A stretch of 64,000 nucleotides of DNA from Biscogniauxia marginata (GCA_022695795.1 MU404061.1:620001-684000); one strand, 5' to 3'. Counted from the first letter of the stretch, positions 36,992 through 48,981 are shown. A program made the numbers and translations. Notes: generated by a model from the sequence alone, not told the origin.

Positions 36992-39900
36992 ATGACCATG
37001 GAAGAACTAAGGAGTCACCCTACCACCCAAGGGTATGCGCAACCCGACCAGCATGACGTCGTCAAAATCGAACCTGCAAGCTCAGTTTCTACATCAATGG
37101 ATGTAGCACGCCTCGAACCAAAGCGCCAATTTTCGCTGCCAGCTGCAGGTCAGCTATCGTTAGACGATGTTGAAGCGGTAGATGTCCAGATTCGAAATCT
37201 CTCTGTTACAGTTGATACCTCGCCTTCTATTCTAGAGCCAGCAACCTACCCTGAGCTTTTCCGCAACGCGGTTGGCAAAGGCAACGATGCTCCGAAAACT
37301 AAGACCCTTCTACGCTCTGTCGATGCTTCACTCCCGGCTGGAAGTTTAACGGCAATTCTTGGCGGTAGCGGTTCCGGCAAGACGACTTTACTAAACACGA
37401 TATCCGAGCGTATGTTTAGCACGAGACTTTCTCAATCAGGAACTACGACCTTCAACGGTTCAGTGGGTGTCCGTTCTGTGAGACACGCATATGTCATGCA
37501 GCAAGATGTCTTGCTCCCCACGTTGACAGTAAGAGAGACATTAAGGTACTCAGCGAATTTGAGGCTACCTCCGCCCACGTCAGAAGAGGAACGCATGAAG
37601 ATCGTTGAGGAGGTTATCTTGGAGCTAGGCTTGAAAGACTGCGCCGACACAAGAATCGGAAATAGCCAACATCGTGGGTGTAGCGGTGGAGAGAAGCGTC
37701 GGACCAGTATAGGGGTGCAGCTATTAGCAAATCCCTCCGTGCTTTTCCTAGACGAGCCGACGACGGGCCTAGACGCGACGAGCGCCTATCAGTTAGTTCG
37801 AACTCTGAAAGTTCTCGCAAACAAGGGGCGCACAATTATCACCACCATTCACCAGCCGAGATCGGAAATATGGGGCCTATTCGACAATCTAGTGATACTG
37901 TCCAGAGGAAGTCCTGTCTACTCTGGACCTATGAAACAATGCGTGCCATGGTTCTCAAAAATGGGGTTTGAGCTGCCGCCGTTCGTGAATCCCGCCGAAT
38001 TCTTTATCGACCACGCCGCTATAGATAACCGCACGCCCGAGCTTGAGGAGGAGAGTACTGCTCGGGTAGAACGGCTCAGGGCAGCCTGGAGTGAAGAGTC
38101 AAACAAAATATTCGCACTTACATCGTCAGAAAAGGCTATAGCAGAGGGCGCGGACGAGAAACGACCGAATAAGGAACAGCATGCGGGCTTCTTCCGTCAG
38201 TTGAGAGTTATGACTGATAGGACTCTGAAAGTCACTTACAGAGACCCCATGGGCATGGTTGGATCTATTTTGGAATCTATTCTGATGGCCATTATCACGG
38301 GTTACGTTTTCTATGATCTTCCACGGGATCTTTCTGGTATACGGTCTAGGGAGGGCGCCCTCTACATCTCAGTAGGGTTACAAGGCTACCTGTTCTTGAC
38401 CTTTGAGATATACCGCTTGACTATGGATATTCCAACATTTGACAGGGAGAAAACCGAGGGTTGTGTTACAGCCCTCCCGTTTATCCTTTCGCGCCGTATG
38501 GCACGGTTATTTACCGAAGACATCCCAGTTCCTTTCTTATACAGCGTTATATTCTATTTCATGGCTGGTTTTGACCGGGACGCTACCCAGTTCTTCATAT
38601 TCTTCTCCATTATCTTACTTAATCACTATATTGCGATTACACTCGCGGTGAGCGCAGTAGCAGCTGTGCGAAATTTCCCCGGTGCTAGTCTTATTGCTAA
38701 TCTAGTCTACACATTGCAAAGCATGGCTTGCGGTTATTTCATTCAGAGTAATACTATCCCCATCTATGTTAGGTGGACGAAGTATATAACTTACACTGTA
38801 TGCAACCCTTTTTCTAGCACAAGGAATCATTGCTTAAACATTCATAGTACTATGCCTTTGGCGCACTTTGCGGCAACGAATTCGAAGGAAGCTTCTACGA
38901 CTGCCCCTTGGAGGGCGGTGAATCAAACCCAGCTTGCACACAATACACAGGCCAGTATATCATGGATAGTCTCGGATTCCCCCGAAATTGGGTGACGAGG
39001 CCTATTATAGCGATGCTAGGCTTCGTAGCACTATTCTTGCTCACCTCTTGGATTGGCCTGGCCTTTTTGAAGGTTGAAATGACGATTGCGCGGGCTCGAG
39101 CAGCCGACACGGATCTATCAGCCGGGAAGGAGAAAATGACTGCGAGGTCAATACATGAAGTCCGGGCTATTGATGTTGGCCTCGATAAGTTCTCTTTGAA
39201 TCTTGAGAAGCGATCTCTCTCTGGCAAGAAGTTACCCACTAAGACGATTCTCAACCCGGTTACAGCAACGTTCCAGGCCGGGGTGTTAAATATCATCATG
39301 GGCCCTTCTGGTTCGGGGAAAACCAGCTTGCTTAACGCGATGGCTCAGCGGCTACACAGCACATTGGGTACTAAATATCGACCATCTGGGAAGATTATGT
39401 TTAATGACGCAGCGCCATCCGAGTCGGTTATTAGATCGGTAGTGTCTTATGTCTGCCAAGATGATGATGCATTACTTCCGTCTTTGACCGTTCGGGAGAC
39501 CTTACGCTTTGCGGCTGGTTTGCGGCTACCTTCCTGGATGAACAAACAGGAAAAATACCAACGAGCCGAAGAGGTCCTGCTCAAGATGGGTCTTAAAGAT
39601 TGTGCCGATAACCTGGTAGGTAGTGATTTAGTGAAGGGTATATCTGGGGGCGAGAAACGTCGTGTTAGTATCGCCGTCCAGATTCTAACAGATCCACGGA
39701 TCCTTTTACTCGATGAACCGACCAGCGGACTTGACGCTTTCACTGCAAGCAGTATTTTGGACGTGCTTCGGGGCTTGGCGAATGAAGGGCGCACCCTCAT
39801 CCTTACAATCCATCAGGCTAGGTCGGACGTGTTCAACCATTTCGGAAATGTACTTTTGCTCGCTAGAGGGGGCTCCCCTGCATACGCCGGCCCTGCTAAG

Positions 39901-41348
39901 GAAATGCTTGGCTACTTCAATGGGCTTGGATACCAGTGCCCCCAACACACGAACCCAGCCGACTACGCACTCGACCTCATCACCATCGATCTGCAAGAGG
40001 AGAAGAGAGAGGCAGAAAGCCGGGAAAAGGTAAAACGCCTGATAGAATCCTGGGCCAAAGTGATGGAAGAACCACATTCGACGGAAGCGCCTCCCATGTC
40101 ACGACTTGAAAATATTGACGAAGCCGAAGAAAGAGATACAGAAGCCAAGTCTAGGGAGATGACAAGTGATAATCAGCAGGGAGACTCTGCTGAATGGGCG
40201 GACACAGTTTCGGAGGGAAGTGAAACAGCCAAGAAGCAACTAGAGCAGCAGGCTGTTCTCGGAAGGCGGCCATCTATACCGGCACCGCGGCAGTCCTTCA
40301 ACAAGACCCATCTTGCGACGCCGGCCGAACTCGGTGCGCTCGTTCATAAGCGTGCCTCCCTTGTGACGGCGTTCCCACTCCTATTGCACCGTGCGGCCAT
40401 TAACTTCCGTCGACAGCCACCGCTTCTCCTCGCGCGTATCATGCAAGTCGTTGGTCTGGCTATCGTCTTGACGCTCTTCTTCGCCCCGCTTCATCACGAT
40501 TATTACAGCGTGCAGAACCGTGTAGGTTTCGTCCAAGAGGTCAGTAATCGAAATCTTTTGATATCCTATCTCTCAAAGAATGCAAGGGATTCCAGGCTAC
40601 CCCCTTATGCTTCTATAGAGGAAACTAAATAGAGTGAGTGACTGCTAACTTTGTATATGTGACATAGATCGGCGCTTTTTACTTCGTCGGCATGCTCCAG
40701 AATGTCGCCGTGTATCCGGCCGAGCGCGAGGTTTTCTACCGCGAAGATGACGACGCCGTATATAGCGTGGAAGCCTTCTTGGCGACATATACCGTCCTTG
40801 AGGTTCCCTTTGAAATTTTCAGCTGCCTTGTTTTTGGCATCCTAGCCGACTTCGCCGTCGGCTTTCCACGCACAGCAGAGCTGTACTTCGTGCTTGTGTT
40901 CTGCTGCTTCGGCATCGTATCTTGCGGCGAAAGTCTAGGTATCATGTTCAACACGCTGTTTAACCATACTGGATTTGCCGTCAACATCATCTCGATTCTC
41001 CTGTCCGTAGCGCAGGTCATGGCTGGCATCATCAGCATCGACATGCCGGAGCTGTTCCGCGTGTTCAACTATCTCAGTCCCCTCAAGTATGCCACTGCCG
41101 CGCTGGCCTCGTTCAGTCTCCGGGGGGTCGCCTTCACGTGCGATGACAGCCAGAGGCTACCCGATGGCCGCTGCGCGATCGAAACGGGGGAGCAGGTCCT
41201 CGATCTGTACAAGCTGAACGTGGACGGCGTCGTCAACCTCATCGCTTTAGCGGGTATGATTGTCGTATACCGGCTAGTTGCGTGGCTGATGTTGAGACTG
41301 GTGCGGACTAGATGGAAGAGCGTTGTTGAGAGGACGAGGAAAAGTTGA
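36992..41348 (+). CDS. full-length ABCG (WHITE-type) ABC transporter
   Basis: Predicted membrane ATP-driven exporter of 1392 residues with layout NBD1-TMD1-NBD2-TMD2. Exons are 36992-38797, 38848-40539 and 40668-41348, all in phase 0. NBD1 has Walker A GGSGSGKTT (124-132), signature CSGGEKRRTS (from 230) and Walker B LFLDEPTTGLD (from 251). NBD2 has GPSGSGKTS (754-762), ISGGEKRRVS (from 867) and ILLLDEPTSGLD (from 885). Both nucleotide sites look intact, unlike classical fungal PDR pumps, whose NBD1 Walker A is degenerate. Each half ends with about six hydrophobic segments. Intron 1 (50 bases) lies at the end of TMD1, in YITYT/YYAFGALCGNEF; if it is missed, the gene appears as two half-transporters. 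ATGs at 36992 and 36998 are in frame, and the second has the better context (ACCATGG). The substrate is unknown; ABCG proteins move lipids, sterols, pigments or drugs. Confidence 0.92.
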
Positions 41349-42205
41349 AGAACCTATAATAGTAATAATATGAAGAACTAATTGCTATCATCATACCTTA
41401 AACTAGCATATAATTGAAAATAGCAGCCCTGCCATAGTTTCTTATCTCGACCCTGACCTTTTGTTCTATGATACATGACCTTTGCCTGCCTTGGCTTAGC
41501 TTCAGATACAGCGGTATAGCTGCCCGCTCATGATGGTCCCAGGTTATGAGCTTATAAAGCCGCATTGCCAGCTTTGAAAATATGTCACGAGCGTATGCAT
41601 TATTCATCGGAAATGCTTGGTCATTGTCATACTGGAATAGGATGATCTCTTGCGGCCGTGGTTGATTTTTTACATTATCTCCGAAACTTTGGCAGACGTT
41701 GGTTTTCTCCTGAAATCCTTTGAACTCCGAGCTTGCACGTATGAAACGAAGATGGGAGTGGTCTTAGATAATCGCCCCCGGAGACATCGCAGTTGACGTC
41801 AACGAGGGGTAGTGCGGTGAAGAAGTCTATCAAGGACCCCCTGCTAGATCCCTACGGTATTGTGGGTTTAGTGCTAGGATATACTCGATAGCTTCGAGGA
41901 GTTTCGGAGTTGGCGACAAATCAGGAACGCTGGCCTAATGCATCCTTCCTCGTAGAAGCAGGTTATGTCTATTAATGTAGGGGCTTCAGCGTCAAAGCAT
42001 CATTACCTTTAAAAAAACTGAAAGGGAGCTTACTAAGTACACACATTATAAACATCGTGAAAACTTCGAAGACAAAGTTGAAGAGAATCATCTAGAACAG
42101 ATAATCATCTTCCCCAAACCTTTAGATATAAAGTCCTATTGAACACGTCCCATTGCACATCCTCAACATCACAGACTACAAACAAGTAACCACACGATAA
42201 TCAAA
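41349..42205. other. spacer between the ABC transporter and DJ-1 gene
   Basis: No gene seen. A TATA-like GATATAAAG lies near 42125-42133, about 75 bases before the DJ-1 ATG and within a normal fungal promoter distance. Confidence 0.55.
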
Positions 42206-43024
42206 ATGGCACCTAAAGTTCTCGTCGTCCTTACCTCTCACGACCGCATCGATGCCGCTGACCAGCCAACCGGTTGGTTCCTGGTGAGTCTCAATTATTT
42301 TTTCTTATCCGATTTTACTCCCCCCATACTGGCAATAGGGATTTTCCCCTCGCAAATCCCCTTCCATTCTTAATCCACAGATGTTGTTGCTAACATAAGC
42401 CTGCAGTCTGAATTCTCCCATCCCCATGACGTCCTAGTCAGCAAGGGCGTGGAGATCGTGACCGCGTCGCCCAAGGGCGGCGTAGCGCCGCTAGACCCGG
42501 GCTCGGTCGAGTTCTCGAAGGAGGACGCGGGCGCGCAGGCGTTCCGCACGAGCAAGTCGGCGCTCTGGGAGCAGACGCAGCCGCTGTCGGCGGTGCTGGG
42601 GCGGTCGGGCGAGTTCGCCGCGCTGTTCTACCCGGGCGGGCACGGCCCCATGTTCGACCTCGCCACGAACGCCGAGTCGATCGCGCTGATCAACGAGTTC
42701 GTGGCCGCGGGAAAGCCCGTCGCCGCCGTGTGCCACGGCCCCGCCGCCTTCGCTAACGTCATCCTGCCCTCGGGCAAGCACCTGCTCGCCGGCAGGGAGG
42801 CCACGGGCTTCTCGAACGCCGAGGAGGACGCCGTCGGCATGTCCAAGTACATGCCCTTCCTGCTCGAGACCAAGCTTAAGGATGCCGGTGCCGTTTTCGT
42901 CAAGGCTCCCGAGCTCTGGGGAGAGAAGGTCGCTGTGGTGGATGATGGCAAGGTGATTACGGGACAGAACCCGGGGAGCGCCAAGGCTGTGGGCGAGGCC
43001 ATTGCGAAGGCGATTGGTGTCTAA
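42206..43024 (+). CDS. DJ-1/PfpI family protein, Hsp31-like glyoxalase III
   Basis: Predicted cytosolic DJ-1/ThiJ/PfpI superfamily protein of 231 residues, most like Hsp31-type glyoxalase III, which converts methylglyoxal to lactate without glutathione and protects against carbonyl and oxidative stress. Exons are 42206-42283 and 42407-43024. The chosen acceptor (GCCTGCAG, 42406) restores GWFLSEFSHPHDVL. The nucleophile elbow AVCHGPAAF places Cys135 next to His136, and Glu28 in SEFSHP completes the expected triad. YPGGHGPMFDL is the conserved glycine-rich motif. The start context is strong (TCAAAATGG). The 123-base intron contains a branch-like GCTAACAT. The first two-thirds of exon 2 are strikingly GC-rich compared with the neighbouring genes and leave a 207-codon antisense frame open, which is a shadow. 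Confidence 0.92.
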
Positions 43025-43589
43025 AGGGTTCTCTAGTGTGAGGAGCGGGCCGAGTGGTGAGGGGTTGAAGCTGATGTGATATGGTGTGATACTCTTTTGA
43101 CAGTTTAGCCACATGGCATTGGTTGGCTACCTTAGGTACACAATGAAAAAAAAAAAAAAAGAAGTCCAATAATTATTCTAGGTACGGACGTAAATATGAT
43201 GTAAATGGCTTTTTTCTTCTTCGATTACACGCCTGTAAATAAAACATTACAGTGCTGCTTAAAGACGTGTAATGACATGATGTTGTTGCGATATCACTGA
43301 GCCACATATTTCCTTAGGAATATTGTAGTTCTATACTAAGGCTTTTACTAAGCCGCATAAAATGCTGTTTAAGCCATCCAGGCTTTTAGGAAGGCTGTCA
43401 TATCATAGCTCGCCGTTGGTATAGGAAAAGGCATCTCCGAAAAAGGGTACCGTGTTCATAATGCCCATCGGACTTTGTAGAATAATCATTCGCCTGGCTA
43501 CTGCTTTAAACCAGGCCGTCCTACTATAGACAGGAACTTGCTGTATGCCCACAAGTGCATTGATGACGCCAGCTCCTCTTCTACAGTAA
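43025..43589. other. convergent 3' spacer
   Basis: Lies between the convergent DJ-1 and TPR genes. It has a 15-base A-run (43146-43160) and AT-rich DNA with possible polyadenylation signals on both strands. No gene seen. Confidence 0.6.
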
Positions 43590-45251
43590 TCAAGAGACTT
43601 GTTGACGGCAGAAACACGATGCCTTAATGGGTATATCTGCCCCCGCGATTGCTTTATCTAGCTGAGGTTTGATGGCCCGAGCCTCGGCAACACGTCCCAA
43701 TCTCACCAAACATTCGTGATAACCGTGTAGCGCCCAAACGTTCTTACGATGCTGCAAAGCTCGCGGAAGCTTGTCACTGATACCTAGATCATCGGCATAC
43801 ACTTCCACCGCTTGATCATAATGGCCTTGCTCGACGAGCAGAGCTCCATATGCGTGACTCGGAGGCTGCATCCATCCCCAAGGCTCGTCGTAGGGTAGAG
43901 CAGAGCTTCGCTCGATCGCCTTCCTGAGGTGAGAAAAGGCGGACTCATAGTTTCCTCGACGGTACTCCAGCTCACCGTCTAGCATCGACTCTGCTACTTG
44001 TAGGATATCCAGGCACTTGTTATTGAAAAGCATACGAGACGGTGCAACGGCCTCCACGGCCTTCGTGAACGACTCGCGTTGCTTCGCTGCTTCGTCAACC
44101 TTGCCCGTCGCCGCGAGAGCCACGCCTTTGGCATAGTAAGTCATGGCAGTTGTTACACAGTAGAGTTCGGCGTCGTCCGGGAAAGGCAAGTCGACGATGT
44201 CTTGCCACCGGCCAAAGCGAATCAAAGCGTGTACGCGCATGGCAAGAAAGGCTTCTAACCAGTCGGCCATGGGTGGGGATTGAACTCGTAGCAATTTCTC
44301 CGGCAGAGCCTTCTCAAGCCGAGATACCGTGTTAAGAGTGACTTGAGACTGCGCCGCGAACATGGCGGAGTAGATGCGGAAGTGGAAGTCATGTGCCCGG
44401 TAGAGAGTGTAGAATTTCAGGGGATCCTCATGCTCGAAGAATATTTCGTCCGCAAGGATGGCATTCTGATTCGCTTCAATAGAATTTTGGTAGTCGCCTA
44501 CTAGCACATCAATGTGAGAAGGCATGTGATTGAGATGACCTGAATCCGGGACAAGGCTGCGAAGGGCATCTGCAGCCTCTAAAGCAGTTTCGGGACTAGG
44601 CGACATTTCCATAAGGTGTATATAAAGGTGTAGTAGCCCGGCGTGTTGAAATCCTCCATCCTGAGCCATGGATCGATCAAGGATAGCCTTTGCCTCCAAG
44701 GTGTGAGCCCCTGAAGCTGGCTTTCCCGTGTCCAGATCCCAAAGCTGCCAAGGAGTAAGATTCATCAGCGCGTCCACATATAGAGCCGCAACATCAAGAT
44801 CGTCGGGGAAATCCTTGTACACCTTGCCCATAGCTTCCGCGTAACTCTTATTCCACACAGAGTAGTCATCGCCCGCACGTTCTTGAGGATACCGAGACTC
44901 GAGGGCTTCAACGAGTGCCTTTTCCACGGGTAGCCCGTTAGCGACACATGATTTGGCCTGCTCAACTGCGCGATGCGTGCGCTGCAAGGTGGCCTCGAGC
45001 TCCGATGTATCAAAGAAGTCCCACGGCTTGTTGTAGTTGGGCCCGACTGCATATGCTAAACCCCAGTATGCCAAACCACAGCCGCTATCATATTCGATAG
45101 CACGCTCGAAACATTTTGCCGACTCCTCGTGGTTGAACCCGTAACTCCATATGAGCCCACGATTGAACCATTCGCGGGCCTCCTCGTTGGCCGCAGTCAC
45201 AGACCGCCGGTAGGAACCAAGATTATAATACGTGGTATTTTCTGAACCCAT
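43590..45251 (-). CDS. TPR-domain protein
   Basis: Intronless minus-strand frame of 553 residues starting MGSENTTYYNLGSYRRSVT. It is rich in tetratricopeptide-like helical pairs: WFNRGLIWSYGFNHEESAKC near residue 28 followed by AIEYDSGCGLAYWGLAYAVG, a middle block with HAGLLHLYIHLMEMSPSPET, HMPSHIDVLVGDYQNSIEAN, and C-terminal units GELEYRRGNYESAFSHLRKA and GALLVEQGHYDQAVEVYADD. TPR arrays usually bind partner proteins. The HLNHMPSHID region recurs in a bacterial and fungal TPR family without assigned function. There is no signal peptide and no membrane segment, so it is probably cytosolic. It shares a 439-base divergent promoter with the Gal4-like regulator at 45691. Confidence 0.88.
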   Translation of the reverse strand: MGSENTTYYNLGSYRRSVTAANEEAREWFNRGLIWSYGFNHEESAKCFERAIEYDSGCGLAYWGLAYAVGPNYNKPWDFFDTSELEATLQRTHRAVEQAKSCVANGLPVEKALVEALESRYPQERAGDDYSVWNKSYAEAMGKVYKDFPDDLDVAALYVDALMNLTPWQLWDLDTGKPASGAHTLEAKAILDRSMAQDGGFQHAGLLHLYIHLMEMSPSPETALEAADALRSLVPDSGHLNHMPSHIDVLVGDYQNSIEANQNAILADEIFFEHEDPLKFYTLYRAHDFHFRIYSAMFAAQSQVTLNTVSRLEKALPEKLLRVQSPPMADWLEAFLAMRVHALIRFGRWQDIVDLPFPDDAELYCVTTAMTYYAKGVALAATGKVDEAAKQRESFTKAVEAVAPSRMLFNNKCLDILQVAESMLDGELEYRRGNYESAFSHLRKAIERSSALPYDEPWGWMQPPSHAYGALLVEQGHYDQAVEVYADDLGISDKLPRALQHRKNVWALHGYHECLVRLGRVAEARAIKPQLDKAIAGADIPIKASCFCRQQVS

Positions 45252-45690
45252 TATTGGGGAATGTTTGAGGCTAACGGAGTTAGTTAGAACCTTTACCTGA
45301 GTTAAGTTCGACTAGACAAGGGGAGAATAGAGGTACAGCTTGAACCTTATCCAGCCGTCAAGGTTCTTCGCGTCCTCGGATTAGCTATATTACCCTGGAC
45401 AAATAGTAGTAGTGGTACGTGGGGTTTGTTCGACATCGGCGCGAAGCCCCTGGAGAGACGAAATAACCCTTAATTCAATTAATTCAATACACTATAGATA
45501 TATGCATTTATCCACATTACTGGAAAGGCGCATTTTTATTCGTCACGTGTTCATGGCGAGTTACTTGTCTTCATATTTCAGTTTGTATCGAGTCATCAAG
45601 GTCTGCGTGATATAGAAAACTTGCCACGGACCGTACAAATAGCCCCCTCTGATAGATATTAATAGTAAAATGTAACATTAATCGACCAGT
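45252..45690. promoter_or_regulatory. divergent promoter between TPR gene and Gal4-like regulator
   Basis: This 439-base region separates two genes that start in opposite directions. It contains CACGTG (45544-45549) and AT-rich DNA. Gal4-type proteins bind CGG-N-CCG half-sites; I do not see a clear CGG-N11-CCG pair here. A short plus frame at 45412-45615 has no coding support. Confidence 0.5.
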
Positions 45691-47969
45691 ATGGAGGCAA
45701 TAGGCTCACAATTTGGTTCCTGGGCGGTTCGTCCCCTGTCCCTTTCTCGTACACCAGAGATGCTGAAACTAGGGGTATGTAGTGTGACGCATGCCGGGTC
45801 AAGAAATTGAAGGTATGTGCTGTATATTCGCCTACTTTGGCTTAGAAGTCAGTTATCTAAGCTTTCTAGTGCTCGAAAGACCGTCCGTCTTGCTCTGCAT
45901 GCCGTCAGCATCGGCGGCCGTGTCGGTACAGTGGAAGAGTGGCTCGATCACCACTAACTAGGGCGTAAGGCGTTCTCAATCATCGCGCTCTATGCAGCAA
46001 CCTTCTGACAGTGACTTAGTTATCTCACTAGCGTAGAGAAACGTTTACAGAGCTTGGAGAACCTAGTCGCTCAGAAGCTTCCGGGTCTGAATATTGATGA
46101 AGCCATAGCATCTGACAATCTACATTCACCAGGAGAGCCTTCGTCTCCAACAAGGCTTCCACCACTCCATTCCGAAGAGCAAGAAACTCCCAGGAGCGCT
46201 ACTAGTCCGGGAAATACCATTTCAGAGGCTGTACCGGATGAAGCCGATGGTTTTGATTGGCAAGAAGATGTGAATGAACTAGCTGACGGAATGGCGGCCC
46301 TGTCAGTTGAGCCTAGGGGAACCGGCTACTTAGGTTTGACATGATTTTAAATCTATTTATGCAATACTGATCACGTTCTTAGGATCAACTGCCGGCGTAT
46401 TCTTCCTGCGATCACTGTTATTTTGGCTGGGCAACAGAAACCCGAGTCCTTCATTTGGTCCATATAACCAGGGGTTTCACCCCGCACTGTTATCAGAACA
46501 GACAAGCCCATCACAATATTCATCAGTTTCACGACCTGTGATGGATAAGTTGATTGATGCCTACTTTTCTGTATTCCACGTCACCTATCCACTCATTCAT
46601 GAGGCAACATTTCGGGCTCAGTTTCATGAAATCATCCCGCGACCACAACAGCGGTCCTGGCATATGCTTCTTTACACAGTCTTGGCAATCGGAGCATGGT
46701 GTTTGGGTAGCAAAATTGATGATACTGAGAACGAACTCTATCACCAAGCGTTGTCGTTTGGAGAAGACGAGACTATATTTGAAAGCGCAAATCTGACTTT
46801 TGTCCAAGCACTTGTGCTTCTTAGCAACCTCAGTCAGAAGTGCAACAAACCAAATACTGGGTCTAACCTTCTAGGGCTAGCTGTTCGCATGGCTCTGAGC
46901 CTTGGCCTACATCGTGAGCTCCCAGACTGGAACATCAGCTTATTCCAAAGAGAAGTGCGTCGGCGGACTTGGTGGGTCTTATACCTATTCGACAGTGGTG
47001 CGTCCACGACGTTTGGCAGGCCAATACTATTGCCTGGGCGCGAATCTATGGACGTAAAATATGTCCTAAATATCGATGATGAGGTTCGTCCATACTAATA
47101 TCACCAGCACGTTACTAATTAAGTTTCAGTTTCTTACACCAAGTACCACAAATCTTCCCGAGGAATCATCCACGCCAACTATATACTCAAGCATAAAGGC
47201 GCAGAACGACTTCCACATTCACTCAAATCACATCTCGAACTGCCTACTATCCCCTGTAGGCGTATCCAAAGACGAAGCACTATCAATGAACGAAGCTCTG
47301 GACTCGTGGTCCAAAACGATCCCGCCCTACTTTCAGCTTGAGAATGAACCTGTCTTGAGTGAGCAATGGTACTTATTTGCCCGATCACGCCTATGGTGGC
47401 GCTTCTGGAACCTGAAGATTATCATTTTCCGGCAAATTCTACTCGGCAGGGCCATCGATCAAGTCCGGGTAGCTACTTCGCTAGAGACCGACGCTGTGGA
47501 TCAAAAGTGCCGAGTCATTGGCGTGACCGCTGCACGTTCAACCATTGCATCTGTCAGCCAATACCTCGAGAACGGAGTCATAAATCGACTTGTTAGCTGG
47601 TACTCGGTGTAAGTTAAAATATGGTGCATTCGGGGATAAGCGCTCATGTCAGTCAGGTATTATCTATTCCATGCTTCGCTCGTCGTAGCTATCGCCATTC
47701 GGGGTGATACCGAAGCCCCCGAACTCCCGGGCTGGTGCGAAGACATCGATGTGGTGCGAAATATTCTACGGAATGTGCTTACCGACAACCCACTGTCGAC
47801 ACGTTGCGTAAATATTCTTGACCATATCTTGCCGACGCACTCTCAAGACTTCGCGGTACTTGGCGATAGCCAAGTTGACTTTGATGCAATAGATTTCTCG
47901 TTGTGGCCAATGGACCATGCCGAGATGTTCAGCCCCTTTGACTGGCTAGACACTGGGCATGGCCTTTGA
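45691..47969 (+). CDS. Gal4-like Zn2Cys6 transcription factor
   Basis: Predicted regulator of 651 residues. Seven exons: 45691-45726, 45783-45812, 45870-45964, 46032-46333, 46383-47083, 47130-47608 and 47657-47969. All phases close. The first three exons assemble the zinc cluster: C13-x2-C16-x6-C23-x6-C30-x2-C33-x6-C40, with the Gal4/Lac9-type core CRVKKLKCSKDRPSC, then CRYSGRVARSPLTRA and a coiled-coil-like dimerisation segment (VEKRLQSLENLVAQKL). The middle homology region follows (LIDAYFSVFHVTYPLIHEAT, then RRRTWWVLYLFDSGASTTFG and GRPILLPGRES), as in the Fungal_trans domain. Exon 1 is inferred: its donor GTTCGT equals that of intron 5, and it makes the reading frame continuous. A start elsewhere upstream is possible. 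The target is unknown, and the divergent TPR gene is the nearest candidate. Confidence 0.87.
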
Positions 47970-48404
47970 TGCTCTAAATTTCAAACATCTGTCCTACTCA
48001 ATTAATGCGAGCCTCAATTGCATCATGAGAAGTTTAATAAGCAAATAACCAACAAGCGTAACTGATATTATTCTGAGAAGCCTGATGTAACAGAGACACA
48101 AAAGATCGCGAGTCCCAGGGGTTGGAAATGTGCCGACAAGACTACCTGAATTTCTCTGGGTATTTTAGGGTTAGGCGATTTAGAGCAGCTACATACCTAC
48201 CAAGCTCTTAGCTTGCTGGCTACAGGGGTTGGTATATAGCATTAGCAGTAATATTCCGCGTCTATTACAAGATTATCCGCCTAATTTTCTCCCTATCATA
48301 CGTTCAACGCTTTTGGTCCCCTCGCCATCATTGGGCTAATTATTAAAAGACAGCAGGTCTTGTCACACAATCTATGTGTCTGCTTATTAGTCTTGTTTCT
48401 GGGG

Positions 48405-48438
48405 TTTTTTTTTCTTTTTTTTCTTTTTTTCTTTTTTT
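48405..48438. repeat. poly-T tract
   Basis: 34 bases of T interrupted only by single C residues. It is a simple nucleosome-disfavouring tract, about 540 bases upstream of the sirtuin ATG. Confidence 0.8.
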
Positions 48439-48864
48439 CATATTACCATGTACCCTTATCAAGGAGACGACATTAGACTACTTATTCGCTATTCTCCTTT
48501 AACGCTGCCTCCCGGCTGAATGATTCTTTTTCTCTGGGTGCAAGTTAATTACCTACCCATTAATCCTTAATCCTGCAAGACTGACAGGTTATGCCCTCCT
48601 GCTTCTGTTCAAATTGGGATTGTAGGATGATCAAATTTCTTAGTTTTAGGGCATATGGCCATCATAAGCAAAGCTTTTAGTCCATATCTATCATCTCTGA
48701 TACATTAGCTTGTGTCGATAATTGGTGATTCGTTCTTTTGGTTGGCTATGGTTGGTTTACCGAGTGCTGTGCCCCGGCACTAAACCAAACAATGGCTACG
48801 ACATCTAGGCAGACATTGCCGTATGGTTATGTGAACCCCTCTAACCGATATGGGCTCTAGGAGT

Positions 48865-48896
48865 CACGTGGTGTTATTCCATCTAATCTATATAAA
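48865..48896 (+). promoter_or_regulatory. E-box and TATA box of the sirtuin gene
   Basis: CACGTG at 48865-48870 and TATATAAA at 48889-48896 precede a CT-rich leader. The TATA box is 86 bases before the ATG at 48982, which argues against the upstream in-frame ATG at 48850. Confidence 0.5.
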
Positions 48897-48981
48897 CAGT
48901 TCCCTTTCCCTTTCCACCTTAGGTACCTACTATTTTTGTTTGTTATGTCCACTCAGCTCTTATAATTATAACTGTGCCATC

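Larger units (their letters stand above)
47970..48981. other. spacer and sirtuin promoter
   Basis: It contains a long T-rich tract (48405-48438) of 6-9 base T-runs separated by single C, a CACGTG at 48865-48870 and a TATA box at 48889-48896. No gene seen. Confidence 0.6.

Noticed and set aside
38908..41348. Reading the right part of the ABC transporter as a separate half-transporter gene
   Set aside because: A 50-base intron (38798-38847) with good splice sites joins both halves in phase and restores the end of the first membrane domain.
42491..43114. 207-codon antisense frame opposite the DJ-1-like gene
   Set aside because: It is the shadow of a very GC-rich exon. The sense strand has the full family motifs and a proper splice site.
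48850..48981. Upstream in-frame ATG for the sirtuin, adding 44 residues
   Set aside because: The TATA box at 48889-48896 lies downstream of this ATG, and the ATG at 48982 has a much better start context.
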